A DNA stretch of 5,737 bases from Bacteroidota bacterium (GTDB taxonomy: Bacteria; Bacteroidota; Bacteroidia; Bacteroidales; VadinHA17), in NCBI GenBank assembly GCA_030613125.1, contig JAUWMO010000231.1, forward strand, positions 1 through 5,737. The letters are read 5' to 3'. Position numbers and translations under genes: made by a program. Below are positions 1-5,591 of the stretch, in pieces; position 1 is the stretch's first letter; each line of letters opens with the position of its first letter. The notes beneath the pieces were generated by a model. It was not told where the DNA came from, did no database searches, and was given only the letters and a program-made list of their open reading frames with translations.

Positions 1-1
1 A

Positions 2-1408
2 GAAAAACAGGGCGTACACGTCGGGTTACATACATTATCCAACTTCATAACCACAAATGATGCATATGTTACACCGGTACCTGACCGGCGTCTTGCTCAA
101 GCAGGCCTGAGTACTGTAAATGAAGATATTAACCTTGATCAGACCGATGTTACCATTGAATCACCTAATATATTCAGACAATCTGATAACAATAACCTAA
201 AAACTGTACGAATAGGCGATGAATTGATACAATATACTTCTGTAAGCGATACTACACCCTGGAAATTAATGGCCTGCAAGCGTGGTGCATGGGGAACTTC
301 AGCTGCGACACACAGCAAAGGTGATACCATAGCTTTACTTGCAGATCACGGCTACAAGGTATTCCTTACAGATGCAGATCTCTCTAAAGAAGTTGCCTTC
401 AATATTGCCAGATTGTATAACCAGACCGGATTACGACAGATATCATTCGACGGGCTGGAAGGTAACCGCTCTACAGCAATGGGGAACTATGGAGAGATCC
501 TCTTTACCAATGAGTGGTACCAAAATCTATCGGATGAAATCAAACAGCATTATATTGCCGATGCCAGTCGCACTTCACACTATTTCTGGCATATGTATAC
601 CCGTATGAACTGGGGTGAACCCTGGTATGCCGGGTTCAGGGAAAGTCAAACGGAATACCGGCTGAAAAACCAAAAATATTTCAGCCGGAATATGATGCCG
701 GGCATGCTGGGATGGTTCTCAATGCGCAACACCACCAGCCTGGAAGATATTGAATGGATGCTGGCCAGATCAGCAGGATTCAATGCCGGTTTTGCTTTTG
801 TGGTTTCACGGGAAGTATTGAATTCCAACGGCCTTGGTAAGGAGATACTAAATCAGGTAAAAAATTGGGAATTCGCACGCCTGCACAATGCATTTACCAG
901 TGAGCAAAAGGATCAAATGAAGGATATCAGTAAAGAATTCCACCTGGAACCAAACGGAGAAAACTCCTGGAAGCTCTACCCTGAACATGTAAGCCTTAAA
1001 AACGCACATCCGAATAAAACCAGACAACCCGGAGAACCTACACATTCCGGTTTTGAATTTTCAAATCCGTATCACGAACAACCTTTGGCATATACGCTGA
1101 AACTGGTGAGTGATTATTACCAGGATAGCGTTAGCGACATGTACCTCGAATTAGATGTTACCCAAACCATTCATTTACCCGTTTCCCTGAAAGCAGGTCA
1201 GGTCCTTAAAATTTACGGAGATGGCCGGGCCATACATTTTAATGAGCGTTGGAACATTATTAATGAGCTGGAAATACCTGATCTGAAAATAGCACCTGGC
1301 GATCACACTATAGAGTTTGATTGTAAATTTAATGCGGGAGAAAAAGCCGAAGTACGACTTGAATTCAGGTGTTCCGGCAAACCTGATACCATCACGATAA
1401 AAAAATAG
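2..1408 (+). CDS. Glycoside-hydrolase-like protein, 3' part of gene (5' end outside window)
   Basis: The frame is open from base 2 to the TAA at 1406-1408, giving 468 visible residues. The first in-frame ATG is only at 269, inside well-formed protein, so the true start lies upstream of the window and a TTG at 224 is not a credible start. Visible features are an N-terminal GVHVGLHTLSNFI strand-like segment, a VTPVPDRRLA segment, a small beta-rich insert around residues 50-105 (CKRGAWGT), then SFDGLEG with acidic D150 and E153 (numbered from base 2), followed by WHMYTRMNWGEPWYAGFR and MPGMLGWFSM. This pattern of acidic residues and aromatics at strand ends fits a TIM-barrel carbohydrate-active enzyme. 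The last ~120 residues are beta-rich and look like an accessory beta-sandwich. I cannot assign a numbered GH family or substrate. D150 and E153 are candidate catalytic residues by inference only. Any signal peptide would be off the left edge. The next gene follows after 66 bp on the same strand, so an operon is likely. Confidence 0.75.
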   Translation, partial: EKQGVHVGLHTLSNFITTNDAYVTPVPDRRLAQAGLSTVNEDINLDQTDVTIESPNIFRQSDNNNLKTVRIGDELIQYTSVSDTTPWKLMACKRGAWGTSAATHSKGDTIALLADHGYKVFLTDADLSKEVAFNIARLYNQTGLRQISFDGLEGNRSTAMGNYGEILFTNEWYQNLSDEIKQHYIADASRTSHYFWHMYTRMNWGEPWYAGFRESQTEYRLKNQKYFSRNMMPGMLGWFSMRNTTSLEDIEWMLARSAGFNAGFAFVVSREVLNSNGLGKEILNQVKNWEFARLHNAFTSEQKDQMKDISKEFHLEPNGENSWKLYPEHVSLKNAHPNKTRQPGEPTHSGFEFSNPYHEQPLAYTLKLVSDYYQDSVSDMYLELDVTQTIHLPVSLKAGQVLKIYGDGRAIHFNERWNIINELEIPDLKIAPGDHTIEFDCKFNAGEKAEVRLEFRCSGKPDTITIKK

Positions 1409-1450
1409 AACATAGCTGTACCTGTAAATACTATCTGATTATTCTTTTTT

Positions 1451-1471
1451 AATTTTTAATTTTTAATTTTT
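1451..1471 (+). repeat. Three exact tandem copies of AATTTTT before the URO-D gene
   Basis: The 7-bp unit AATTTTT occurs three times without a mismatch and ends 3 bp before the ATG at 1475, where a ribosome-binding region would lie. A run of six T precedes it. There is no Shine-Dalgarno-like sequence. Change in copy number by slippage would move upstream signals by 7 bp, so an effect on translation or transcription is possible, but that is inference. AT-rich spacers make simple repeats more likely by chance. Confidence 0.7.
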
Positions 1472-1474
1472 GCA

Positions 1475-2734
1475 ATGATATCAAAAGACAGAATTAATGC
1501 CTCCCTAAATCACCTTTCCACCGACAGGATTCCTGTCGATTTTGGTGGTACTCCGGTAACCGGAATTCATGTGCTTGCCATTGAAAACCTGAGAAGGTAT
1601 TTTAACCTTGATTACAAACCGGTGAAGGTGACTGAACCGTATCAGATGCTGGGTGAAATTGATAACGAACTTGCCGGGATCCTCGGGATTGACACGGTTG
1701 GTATTTCACCTAAAAACAATATGTTCGGTATTCCGAATGAAGACTGGAAAGAGTTTAAAACGCCCTGGGGACAAACGGTATTGGTACCAGGCGACTTCAA
1801 TACAACCACCAATGACCAGGGCGATGTTTTTATACATCCTGAGGGAGATGTAAATGTTCAACCTAGTGCAAGAATGCCGGTCTCAGGATTTTTTTTCGAT
1901 GCTTTAATCCGTCAGGAACCCATTGTTGAAGATAAACTCGATCCTGCCGATAACCTTGAGGAGTTCTCAGAAATATCTGAAAACGACCTTTTATATTTCA
2001 AACATGAAGTAGAAAAACATTCGGATTCTGATAAAGCAATAGTGGCTAACTTCGGAGGTACTGCCATTGGTGATATAGCCCTTGTACCTGCCATGAACAT
2101 AAAAAAACCGAAAGGTATCAGGGATGTGGCCGAGTGGTACATGTCAACCATGATGCGGTCTGATTATGTGCATGAAATATTTGACAAACAAACGCAAATA
2201 GCCCTGACAAATTTTGGAAAGATTTATAAAGAAGTTGGTGATAAAGTTGATGTGGTTTTTATCTGTGGTACCGATTTCGGAACACAGGATTCACAATTTT
2301 GCTCTGAAGATACTTTTTTATCACTCTACGCACCTTATTACAAACAAATAAATGACTGGGTACATACTCATACAAGCTGGAAAACCTTTAAACATTCATG
2401 TGGTGCGGTTGAACCTTTTATAAAACATTTTATCGATTCAGGATTCGATATTATTAATCCGGTACAGGTAAATGCAGCAGGAATGGACCCTGAAAATTTG
2501 AAATCAAAATTTGGAGATTCTATAGTATTCTGGGGCGGAGGTGTCGATACACAGAAGGTGCTTCCATTTGGAAATAAGAAAGAGGTTGAAGAGCAGGTAA
2601 TAAATCACTGTAAGATATTTTCTCGAAAGGGTGGATTCGTGTTTACCACCGTTCATAATATTCAGGCAAATATTCCTGTTCAGAACATCATTGCAATGCT
2701 AAATGCCATTAAGAAATTTAATGGTATTATTTAA
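1475..2734 (+). CDS. Uroporphyrinogen decarboxylase (URO-D) superfamily protein, MtaA/CmuA-like
   Basis: This is a complete 419-residue protein. The ATG at 1475 is the first possible ATG because an in-frame TAA sits at 1457. The N-terminus (KDRINASLNHLSTDRIPVDFGGT) is typical of URO-D-superfamily proteins that are not haem enzymes. The arginine-rich UROD signature (RQAGR type) is absent, so haem synthesis is unlikely. HSCG has H307 and C309 in the H-x-C zinc-binding position of cobalamin/CoM methyltransferases such as MtaA. WGGGVDTQ spans residues 353-360. The segment near the C-terminus that often supplies a third zinc Cys reads TTVHNIQ, with H394 in its place. Members of this superfamily transfer methyl groups to or from corrinoid proteins, but many large-genome Bacteroidota and Planctomycetota copies have no known substrate. 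No corrinoid protein is visible here. Position after the glycoside-hydrolase-like gene suggests a part in breakdown of a (possibly methylated) carbohydrate or other organic compound; this is inference. Expected location is cytoplasmic, as there is no signal peptide. Confidence 0.85.
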   Translation: MISKDRINASLNHLSTDRIPVDFGGTPVTGIHVLAIENLRRYFNLDYKPVKVTEPYQMLGEIDNELAGILGIDTVGISPKNNMFGIPNEDWKEFKTPWGQTVLVPGDFNTTTNDQGDVFIHPEGDVNVQPSARMPVSGFFFDALIRQEPIVEDKLDPADNLEEFSEISENDLLYFKHEVEKHSDSDKAIVANFGGTAIGDIALVPAMNIKKPKGIRDVAEWYMSTMMRSDYVHEIFDKQTQIALTNFGKIYKEVGDKVDVVFICGTDFGTQDSQFCSEDTFLSLYAPYYKQINDWVHTHTSWKTFKHSCGAVEPFIKHFIDSGFDIINPVQVNAAGMDPENLKSKFGDSIVFWGGGVDTQKVLPFGNKKEVEEQVINHCKIFSRKGGFVFTTVHNIQANIPVQNIIAMLNAIKKFNGII

Positions 2735-2765
2735 ACTAACTTACAGACCTGTTATCTGAGGGATC

Positions 2766-2820
2766 GTATGCAACCTGGAGGGTCGCTCTACAATTAGAAG
2801 ATTTGTTTTATCTTGCATAC
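2766..2820. repeat. Inverted repeat GTATGCAA / TTGCATAC in spacer
   Basis: GTATGCAA at 2766-2773 is the exact reverse complement of TTGCATAC at 2813-2820, with 39 bp between them. The arms lie between the URO-D gene and the PAP2 gene, 22 bp before the small ORF. It could be an operator or a weak stem. An 8-bp match in about 200 bp is close to what chance gives, and there is no T-tract after it, so it is not a convincing terminator. Confidence 0.3.
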
Positions 2821-2842
2821 TCATTTATTAAACCGCTTCACT

Positions 2843-2971
2843 ATGAATTTCAGATCCAGTCCGGAAAGGAGTAACCAAACAATTAATTTGATCCTTTATT
2901 TCTCGCTTATTGTGTTCGTTTGTTTAATTTCTTTGCCGGACAATGAATTCAGAAAAAATTCTTACGGTTAG
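2843..2971 (+). CDS. Possible small single-span membrane ORF (42 aa), doubtful
   Basis: ATG at 2843 opens a 42-codon frame ending with TAG at 2969-2971. The product begins MNFRSSPERSNQTIN and then has a hydrophobic stretch, about residues 16-31 (LILYFSLIVFVCLISL), followed by a polar tail. It overlaps the PAP2 gene start by 29 bp in another frame. It could be a small membrane peptide, a translationally coupled leader, or chance. No recognisable family and no clear ribosome-binding site are seen. The AAGGAG-like bases around 2876 lie inside it, too far from any ATG to be useful. Confidence 0.25.
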   Translation: MNFRSSPERSNQTINLILYFSLIVFVCLISLPDNEFRKNSYG

Positions 2972-3887
2972 GTTCAGGAATTTTCATTTTATCCCGGTTG
3001 ATCTGGCCCTGTTAGTTTATCTGGCCCTTACATTTATTTACCTGATATATGGTGGCCTGACAGGATTAAAGGGAGTTATGTTTCATTGCCTCATCAGGTT
3101 CATCATTACCGGCGCTATCTTGGTTTTTGCCTATTATGACAACCTTTTTAAAGAAAAGAGTAATTTATTTGTTTTTTTCAGGAATTTCTATCCTTTATTT
3201 CTGCTTATATTTATTTACAAAGAAACAGGATACCTAAACAACATTGTTTTTGATTATTTCGATCCTTTTTTTGTCAGGCTTGAAGAAAATTTATGGCACT
3301 CCCAGCCAAGTCTGGCTTTTTCAGGTCGATTTCCCCAGGCCTGGTTCAGTGAGTTAATGAATCTTGGTTACTTTTCATTCTATTTACTGGTTTTCGGATT
3401 TTGTTTTTATGTTTTTATAAATTACAGATCATTCTTGCAGGATGTAATCAGCATAATAATAATATCTTTTTTATTCTACTATTTGATATTTAATATTTTT
3501 CCTGTTAAAGGACCTCAGTTCTTTTTTTCTGAGGAAATGATGACAGATACAACTTCAGGAATCTTCAGGCAGGCAGTCAGGCTGGCTCAATGGATAGGCG
3601 AATCGGAAACCGGGGCTTTTCCAAGTTCGCATGTTGGTACCTCTCTAATTATATTATACTTATCAAGTAAACTGGCCAAAAAGATATTTCCGGTTATTTT
3701 ACTGTTTTCGGTATTATTATGGTTTGGAGCTGTTTATATAAAGGCCCACTATCTTGTAGATATTATCGCAGGATTCTTAACTGCACCTTTAGTATATCAG
3801 GGGGCACACTGGTATAATAAGCAATTAACGAAGGGTAAAAATAGAAATTTCATAAAACCGGCTAAGGTCAAACTTCTACGTTACTGA
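2943..3887 (+). CDS. PAP2-superfamily integral membrane protein (inositol-phosphorylceramide-synthase-like)
   Basis: This is a complete 314-residue membrane protein. ATG 2943 is the first ATG after the in-frame TAA at 2925. Hydrophobic segments lie at about residues 19-37, 46-64, 75-92, 138-158, 165-184, 231-242, 247-264 and 270-285. The PAP2 signature is present in order: PVKGPQ at 187-192 (the P-rich first motif of the AUR1/PAP2_3 type rather than classic KxxxxxxRP), PSSH at 227-230 with H230, and KAHYLVD at 267-273 with H269 and D273 as the likely nucleophile and its partner. RNFYPL near residue 80 also fits the PAP2_3 group. Family members hydrolyse lipid phosphates or transfer phospho-headgroups. 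Sphingolipid-making Bacteroidota use such a protein to make inositol phosphorylceramide, so that is a candidate role, not shown here. Its 3' end overlaps the opposing lipoprotein gene by 7 bp. It has no functional link visible with the upstream genes. Confidence 0.85.
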   Translation: MNSEKILTVRFRNFHFIPVDLALLVYLALTFIYLIYGGLTGLKGVMFHCLIRFIITGAILVFAYYDNLFKEKSNLFVFFRNFYPLFLLIFIYKETGYLNNIVFDYFDPFFVRLEENLWHSQPSLAFSGRFPQAWFSELMNLGYFSFYLLVFGFCFYVFINYRSFLQDVISIIIISFLFYYLIFNIFPVKGPQFFFSEEMMTDTTSGIFRQAVRLAQWIGESETGAFPSSHVGTSLIILYLSSKLAKKIFPVILLFSVLLWFGAVYIKAHYLVDIIAGFLTAPLVYQGAHWYNKQLTKGKNRNFIKPAKVKLLRY

Positions 3888-4279
3888 AGGTGACTATCAA
3901 TATTAATATTCAGGGTTGTAACAAAACCCGAGATTAATTCCACTTCTATAGGAACGTCAGGACTGAGATCATCTCCGTAATAATTAATATCGACTACATA
4001 TTTCCCAACAGGTAAATTTGTACCATAGGTGCCATCTATTGAAATAGCCACTCTTTGAACCACTTCAGATGTATCAGCAGTATAAATAATGATTTTCCGT
4101 GCACCATAAAAGGTTTCAAGTTCTTTTGGTGTAAGGTCACAAGGCTCAACCGTACACATAGGTTCAATAACAAACTTACCATTAATAGTAGCCAGCACGG
4201 TTGAATCACCTACATTAAAACATCCTGAAAGAAGTACTATGGTAAAGATTATAGATATAAGAAATAATATTTTTTTCAT
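3881..4279 (-). CDS. Small lipoprotein A with CxVEPCxLTP motif
   Basis: This is a 132-residue protein on the minus strand. The start is ATG at 4279-4277, followed by MKKILFLISIIFTIVLLSGC. That is a textbook type II signal peptide, with lipobox LSGC and lipidated C20, so it should be anchored to the outer or inner membrane facing the periplasm or the outside. After a short linker comes a beta-rich domain with GK at 34-35, the C42-TVEP-C47 pair (C-x4-C), then RKIIIY, DGTY and GKYVVDINY. That strand order resembles a prealbumin-like or carboxypeptidase-regulatory-like fold. The C-VEP-C element recalls the CPVE motif in many bacterial secreted proteins of unknown function. It is a paralogue of the next lipoprotein gene. 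Function is unknown. The stop codon overlaps the end of the PAP2 gene, on the opposite strand. Confidence 0.8.
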   Translation of the reverse strand: MKKILFLISIIFTIVLLSGCFNVGDSTVLATINGKFVIEPMCTVEPCDLTPKELETFYGARKIIIYTADTSEVVQRVAISIDGTYGTNLPVGKYVVDINYYGDDLSPDVPIEVELISGFVTTLNINIDSHLQ

Positions 4280-4344
4280 TTTATAACAATTAGTCGTTTA
4301 CCTGTGTTAATTAGGACAGCTTGTATTCATCTTTGAAATTTCTG
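4280..4344 (-). other. Leader of lipoprotein A, AT-rich
   Basis: The 65 bp between a possible -7 box and the ATG hold no ORF. Read on the minus strand it ends TTGTTATAAAATG, close to the TTGTAAAATG before lipoprotein B. This suggests that the duplication may have carried some upstream sequence, but the match is too short to be sure. Confidence 0.3.
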
Positions 4345-4352
4345 CAAATATA
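4345..4352 (-). promoter_or_regulatory. Candidate Bacteroidota -7 box (TATATTTG) for lipoprotein A
   Basis: On the minus strand the bases read TATATTTG, an exact match to the Bacteroidota TAnnTTTG -7 consensus, 65 bp before the ATG. The nearest upstream TTTG (plus-strand 4366-4369) leaves only 13 bp instead of the usual 17-23, so the -33 element is weak or absent. Confidence 0.35.
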
Positions 4353-4456
4353 TTAAAATCCGTTCCAAAAAGGACCATTTAAACTAAAGACTGAATGGGA
4401 AGGGAAATATGTTTTTAATAATTTTAAAACAAGGTAGTTGCACGGGTTAGTATTGT

Positions 4457-4497
4457 AAAAAAAAGTCATAATATACCGGTCCGTTCTGTAATACCGG
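4457..4497 (-). terminator. Weak candidate terminator after lipoprotein B
   Basis: Read on the minus strand, a 5-bp stem (CCGGT with ACCGG, 12-nt loop, plus-strand 4476-4497) begins 7 bp after the stop of lipoprotein B. A run of eight T (plus-strand A at 4457-4464) follows, separated from the stem by 11 nt. The stem is short and the gap long, so this is tentative. If real, it makes the two lipoprotein genes separate transcripts. Confidence 0.3.
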
Positions 4498-4503
4498 CAA
4501 TTC

Positions 4504-4926
4504 TCATGGTATATCTTGATTTCTTCGTATACCTGTATCTATGTCTATGTTTAGTTTAATTGTTCTGCCATCTGTGATTGTAATTGCTTTTGGCACATCA
4601 TTGCTGCGGTCTAATCCAAGATAATTAATATCAACAACATAACGGCCCTGATCAAGTATGACCACATAAGTACCGTCAGGTTCTATGTCTAATTTTTTTA
4701 TTACAGTTGATGTATCTGAGGAGTAAATAAGAATTTTCCTTAATTTATATGCCCCGGCTATCTGCTCAGGTGTCAGATTACATGGTTCAACCGGACATAA
4801 GGGACTAATAGTAACTTTACCTTCGAGTTTTCCTGCTCCGGGCCATAGTTCGTTATATTCTTTAAGGCAACCAGCAAACAATGTCACACTTATTAATAAG
4901 CCAAACAGATATAATTGTTTTTTCAT
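4504..4926 (-). CDS. Small lipoprotein B, paralogue of lipoprotein A
   Basis: This is a 140-residue protein on the minus strand beginning MKKQLYLFGLLISVTLFAGC, a type II signal peptide with lipobox FAGC and lipidated C20. The mature part has GK at 36-37, C44-PVEP-C49 followed by NLTPEQ, then RKILIY, DGTY, GRYVVDINY and a final LNIDIDT strand. Aligned by hand without gaps to lipoprotein A over ~95 residues from GK onward, about half the positions are identical, including both cysteines, RK, DGTY and YVVDINY. The two genes are 224 bp apart in the same direction, so they arose by tandem duplication. The two cysteines could form a disulphide in the periplasm. A small beta-sandwich domain is likely; ligand and role are unknown. 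A 12-residue basic/polar C-terminal tail (GIRRNQDIP at the end) is not shared with A. Confidence 0.8.
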   Translation of the reverse strand: MKKQLYLFGLLISVTLFAGCLKEYNELWPGAGKLEGKVTISPLCPVEPCNLTPEQIAGAYKLRKILIYSSDTSTVIKKLDIEPDGTYVVILDQGRYVVDINYLGLDRSNDVPKAITITDGRTIKLNIDIDTGIRRNQDIP

Positions 4927-4999
4927 TTTACAAGGTTTTTATTCGATATAATGTTCTTTCGAGTCAGCGTATTGGGCAGTAATACAGTATATTGTTATT

Positions 5000-5030
5000 C
5001 AAATAATTCAGGAACAATAATCATTCCAAA
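5000..5030 (-). promoter_or_regulatory. Candidate promoter for lipoprotein B
   Basis: On the minus strand a TTTG (plus-strand 5027-5030) is followed after 19 bp by ATTATTTG (plus-strand 5007-5000), which keeps the TTTG end of the Bacteroidota TAnnTTTG -7 box but matches only 6 of 8 positions loosely. The spacing is right. The ATG is 73 bp further. Chance matches are easy in such AT-rich DNA. Confidence 0.25.
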
Positions 5031-5126
5031 TTATATATATTATTAAGATTCTACTCAGTTTTATCAAAATTAGTTTCAATTATCAGTTAAAATTTTTTCT
5101 CAAATAAAAGTACATTTTTTTATATT

Positions 5127-5381
5127 ATGAGTAATAAAGTTACACTATTTTACCGCAGAGAAAAAGCTTTTCACCTATCATTTGATTATGATGCCATCAG
5201 TAGTGATGGAGGCTTGATTTTGTTAGATAGAATTGAAAATAAAACAAAATGTATCAAATCATTTGGTTTGGTCATATTAGATATGAAAATCCCGAATACT
5301 TTTGTTAAAAAAATCTTCACTTTTTGTTTTATGAACTTAGCGAAGCCTGCCCGAACCTGTCAGAATAAGTCAGGCGGGTAG
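5127..5381 (+). pseudogene. IS1380-family transposase, N-terminal remnant running into a repeat
   Basis: The frame starts with ATG 5127 and gives 84 codons. Residues 17-36, with the key run ISSDGGLILLDRIENK (24-39), match the start of IS1380-family DDE transposases (the SSDGG..LL.EI pattern), which are normally around 400-450 residues. Similarity seems to stop at about F46 (base ~5264). The remaining codons (GLVILDMKIPNTF and on to KSGG) have no transposase character, and the TAG stop lies inside a hairpin. I read this as a transposase cut short by a repeat insertion or recombination, with an accidental tail. No other transposase part is seen downstream. It cannot be an active enzyme because the DDE catalytic residues would all be in the missing part. 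The AT-rich 200 bp upstream hold no other gene and may contain the left IS end, but I could not identify terminal inverted repeats. Confidence 0.65.
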
Positions 5382-5388
5382 CTCAGGC
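5345..5388. repeat. Bulged 13-bp hairpin, REP/MITE-like
   Basis: Three helical blocks pair in register: GCCTG 5345-5349 with CAGGC 5384-5388, CCCG 5350-5353 with CGGG 5375-5378, and CCTG 5356-5359 with CAGG 5371-5374. The bulges are AA and TAGCT and the loop is 11 nt. Possible outer pairing of TGAA 5332-5335 with TTCA 5396-5399 would extend it. Bases 5341-5400 are about 58% G+C, against roughly 17% in 5461-5520. There is no T-tract, so a terminator is unlikely. A mobile or multi-copy repeat end fits better, by inference. Confidence 0.6.
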
Positions 5389-5411
5389 GAGTGGTTTCAC
5401 GAAGTAATAAT

Positions 5412-5430
5412 CCGGGTTTATGCGAACCGG
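5412..5430. repeat. Second hairpin, CCGG-TTT / GAA-CCGG
   Basis: CCGG 5412-5415 pairs with CCGG 5427-5430. After a bulged G, TTT 5417-5419 pairs with GAA 5424-5426 (one G-T pair) around a 4-nt loop ATGC. It lies 23 bp after the first hairpin in the same G+C-rich stretch, so both probably belong to one element. The motif GGTTTGG occurs at 5265-5271 and again at 5429-5435, close to the apparent left and right limits, and could mark element ends, though 7 bp may be chance. Confidence 0.45.
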
Positions 5431-5440
5431 TTTGGCTGGA

Positions 5441-5591
5441 AAGCTGTAGTATATTTTACATATATAATCATATATCTTATTAATACACAGTCTTATAGAA
5501 TATATTTAATACGTATTTTCCAATATCATTCTTATAGATAAATGAATTTTTATTTTGCAGATAACCAGTATTTTGTATCTTTCAATAATCA
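5441..5591. other. AT-rich non-coding spacer before integrase
   Basis: This stretch has very low G+C and no ORF. TCTTATAGA occurs at 5491-5499 and 5530-5538, with a partial TCTTAT at 5475-5480. Direct repeats next to an integrase can be recombinase arm sites, but in DNA this AT-rich such a match is expected about as often by chance. Confidence 0.3.
5554..5583 (+). promoter_or_regulatory. Candidate promoter for integrase
   Basis: TTTG at 5554-5557 is followed after 18 bp by TATCTTTC at 5576-5583, which matches the TAnnTTTG -7 consensus except for its last base. Spacing is in the usual range. The predicted transcription start would be only a few bases before the ATG at 5592, giving a nearly leaderless message. 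Confidence 0.3.

Noticed and set aside
224..226. TTG as the start of the glycoside-hydrolase-like gene
   Set aside because: The same frame is open back to base 2 and codes for a coherent protein segment, so this TTG is an internal leucine.
1912..2151. Minus-strand 79-codon ORF inside the URO-D gene
   Set aside because: It is a shadow frame opposite a well-supported gene, with no family features.
2766..2820. Inverted repeat as a rho-independent terminator of the URO-D gene
   Set aside because: The loop would be 39 nt and no T-tract follows on the plus strand.
5265..5381. Genuine C-terminal domain on the short transposase ORF
   Set aside because: The tail has no transposase likeness, ends inside a hairpin, and base composition changes along it; it reads as a by-product of the repeat.
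5345..5430. Integron attC site
   Set aside because: The hairpin is real, but the GTTRRRY/RYYYAAC core sites are not found at its ends.
5491..5538. TCTTATAGA direct repeats as integrase binding sites
   Set aside because: A rough estimate gives about one such 9-bp match by chance in ~150 bp of this AT-rich DNA; kept only as a note.
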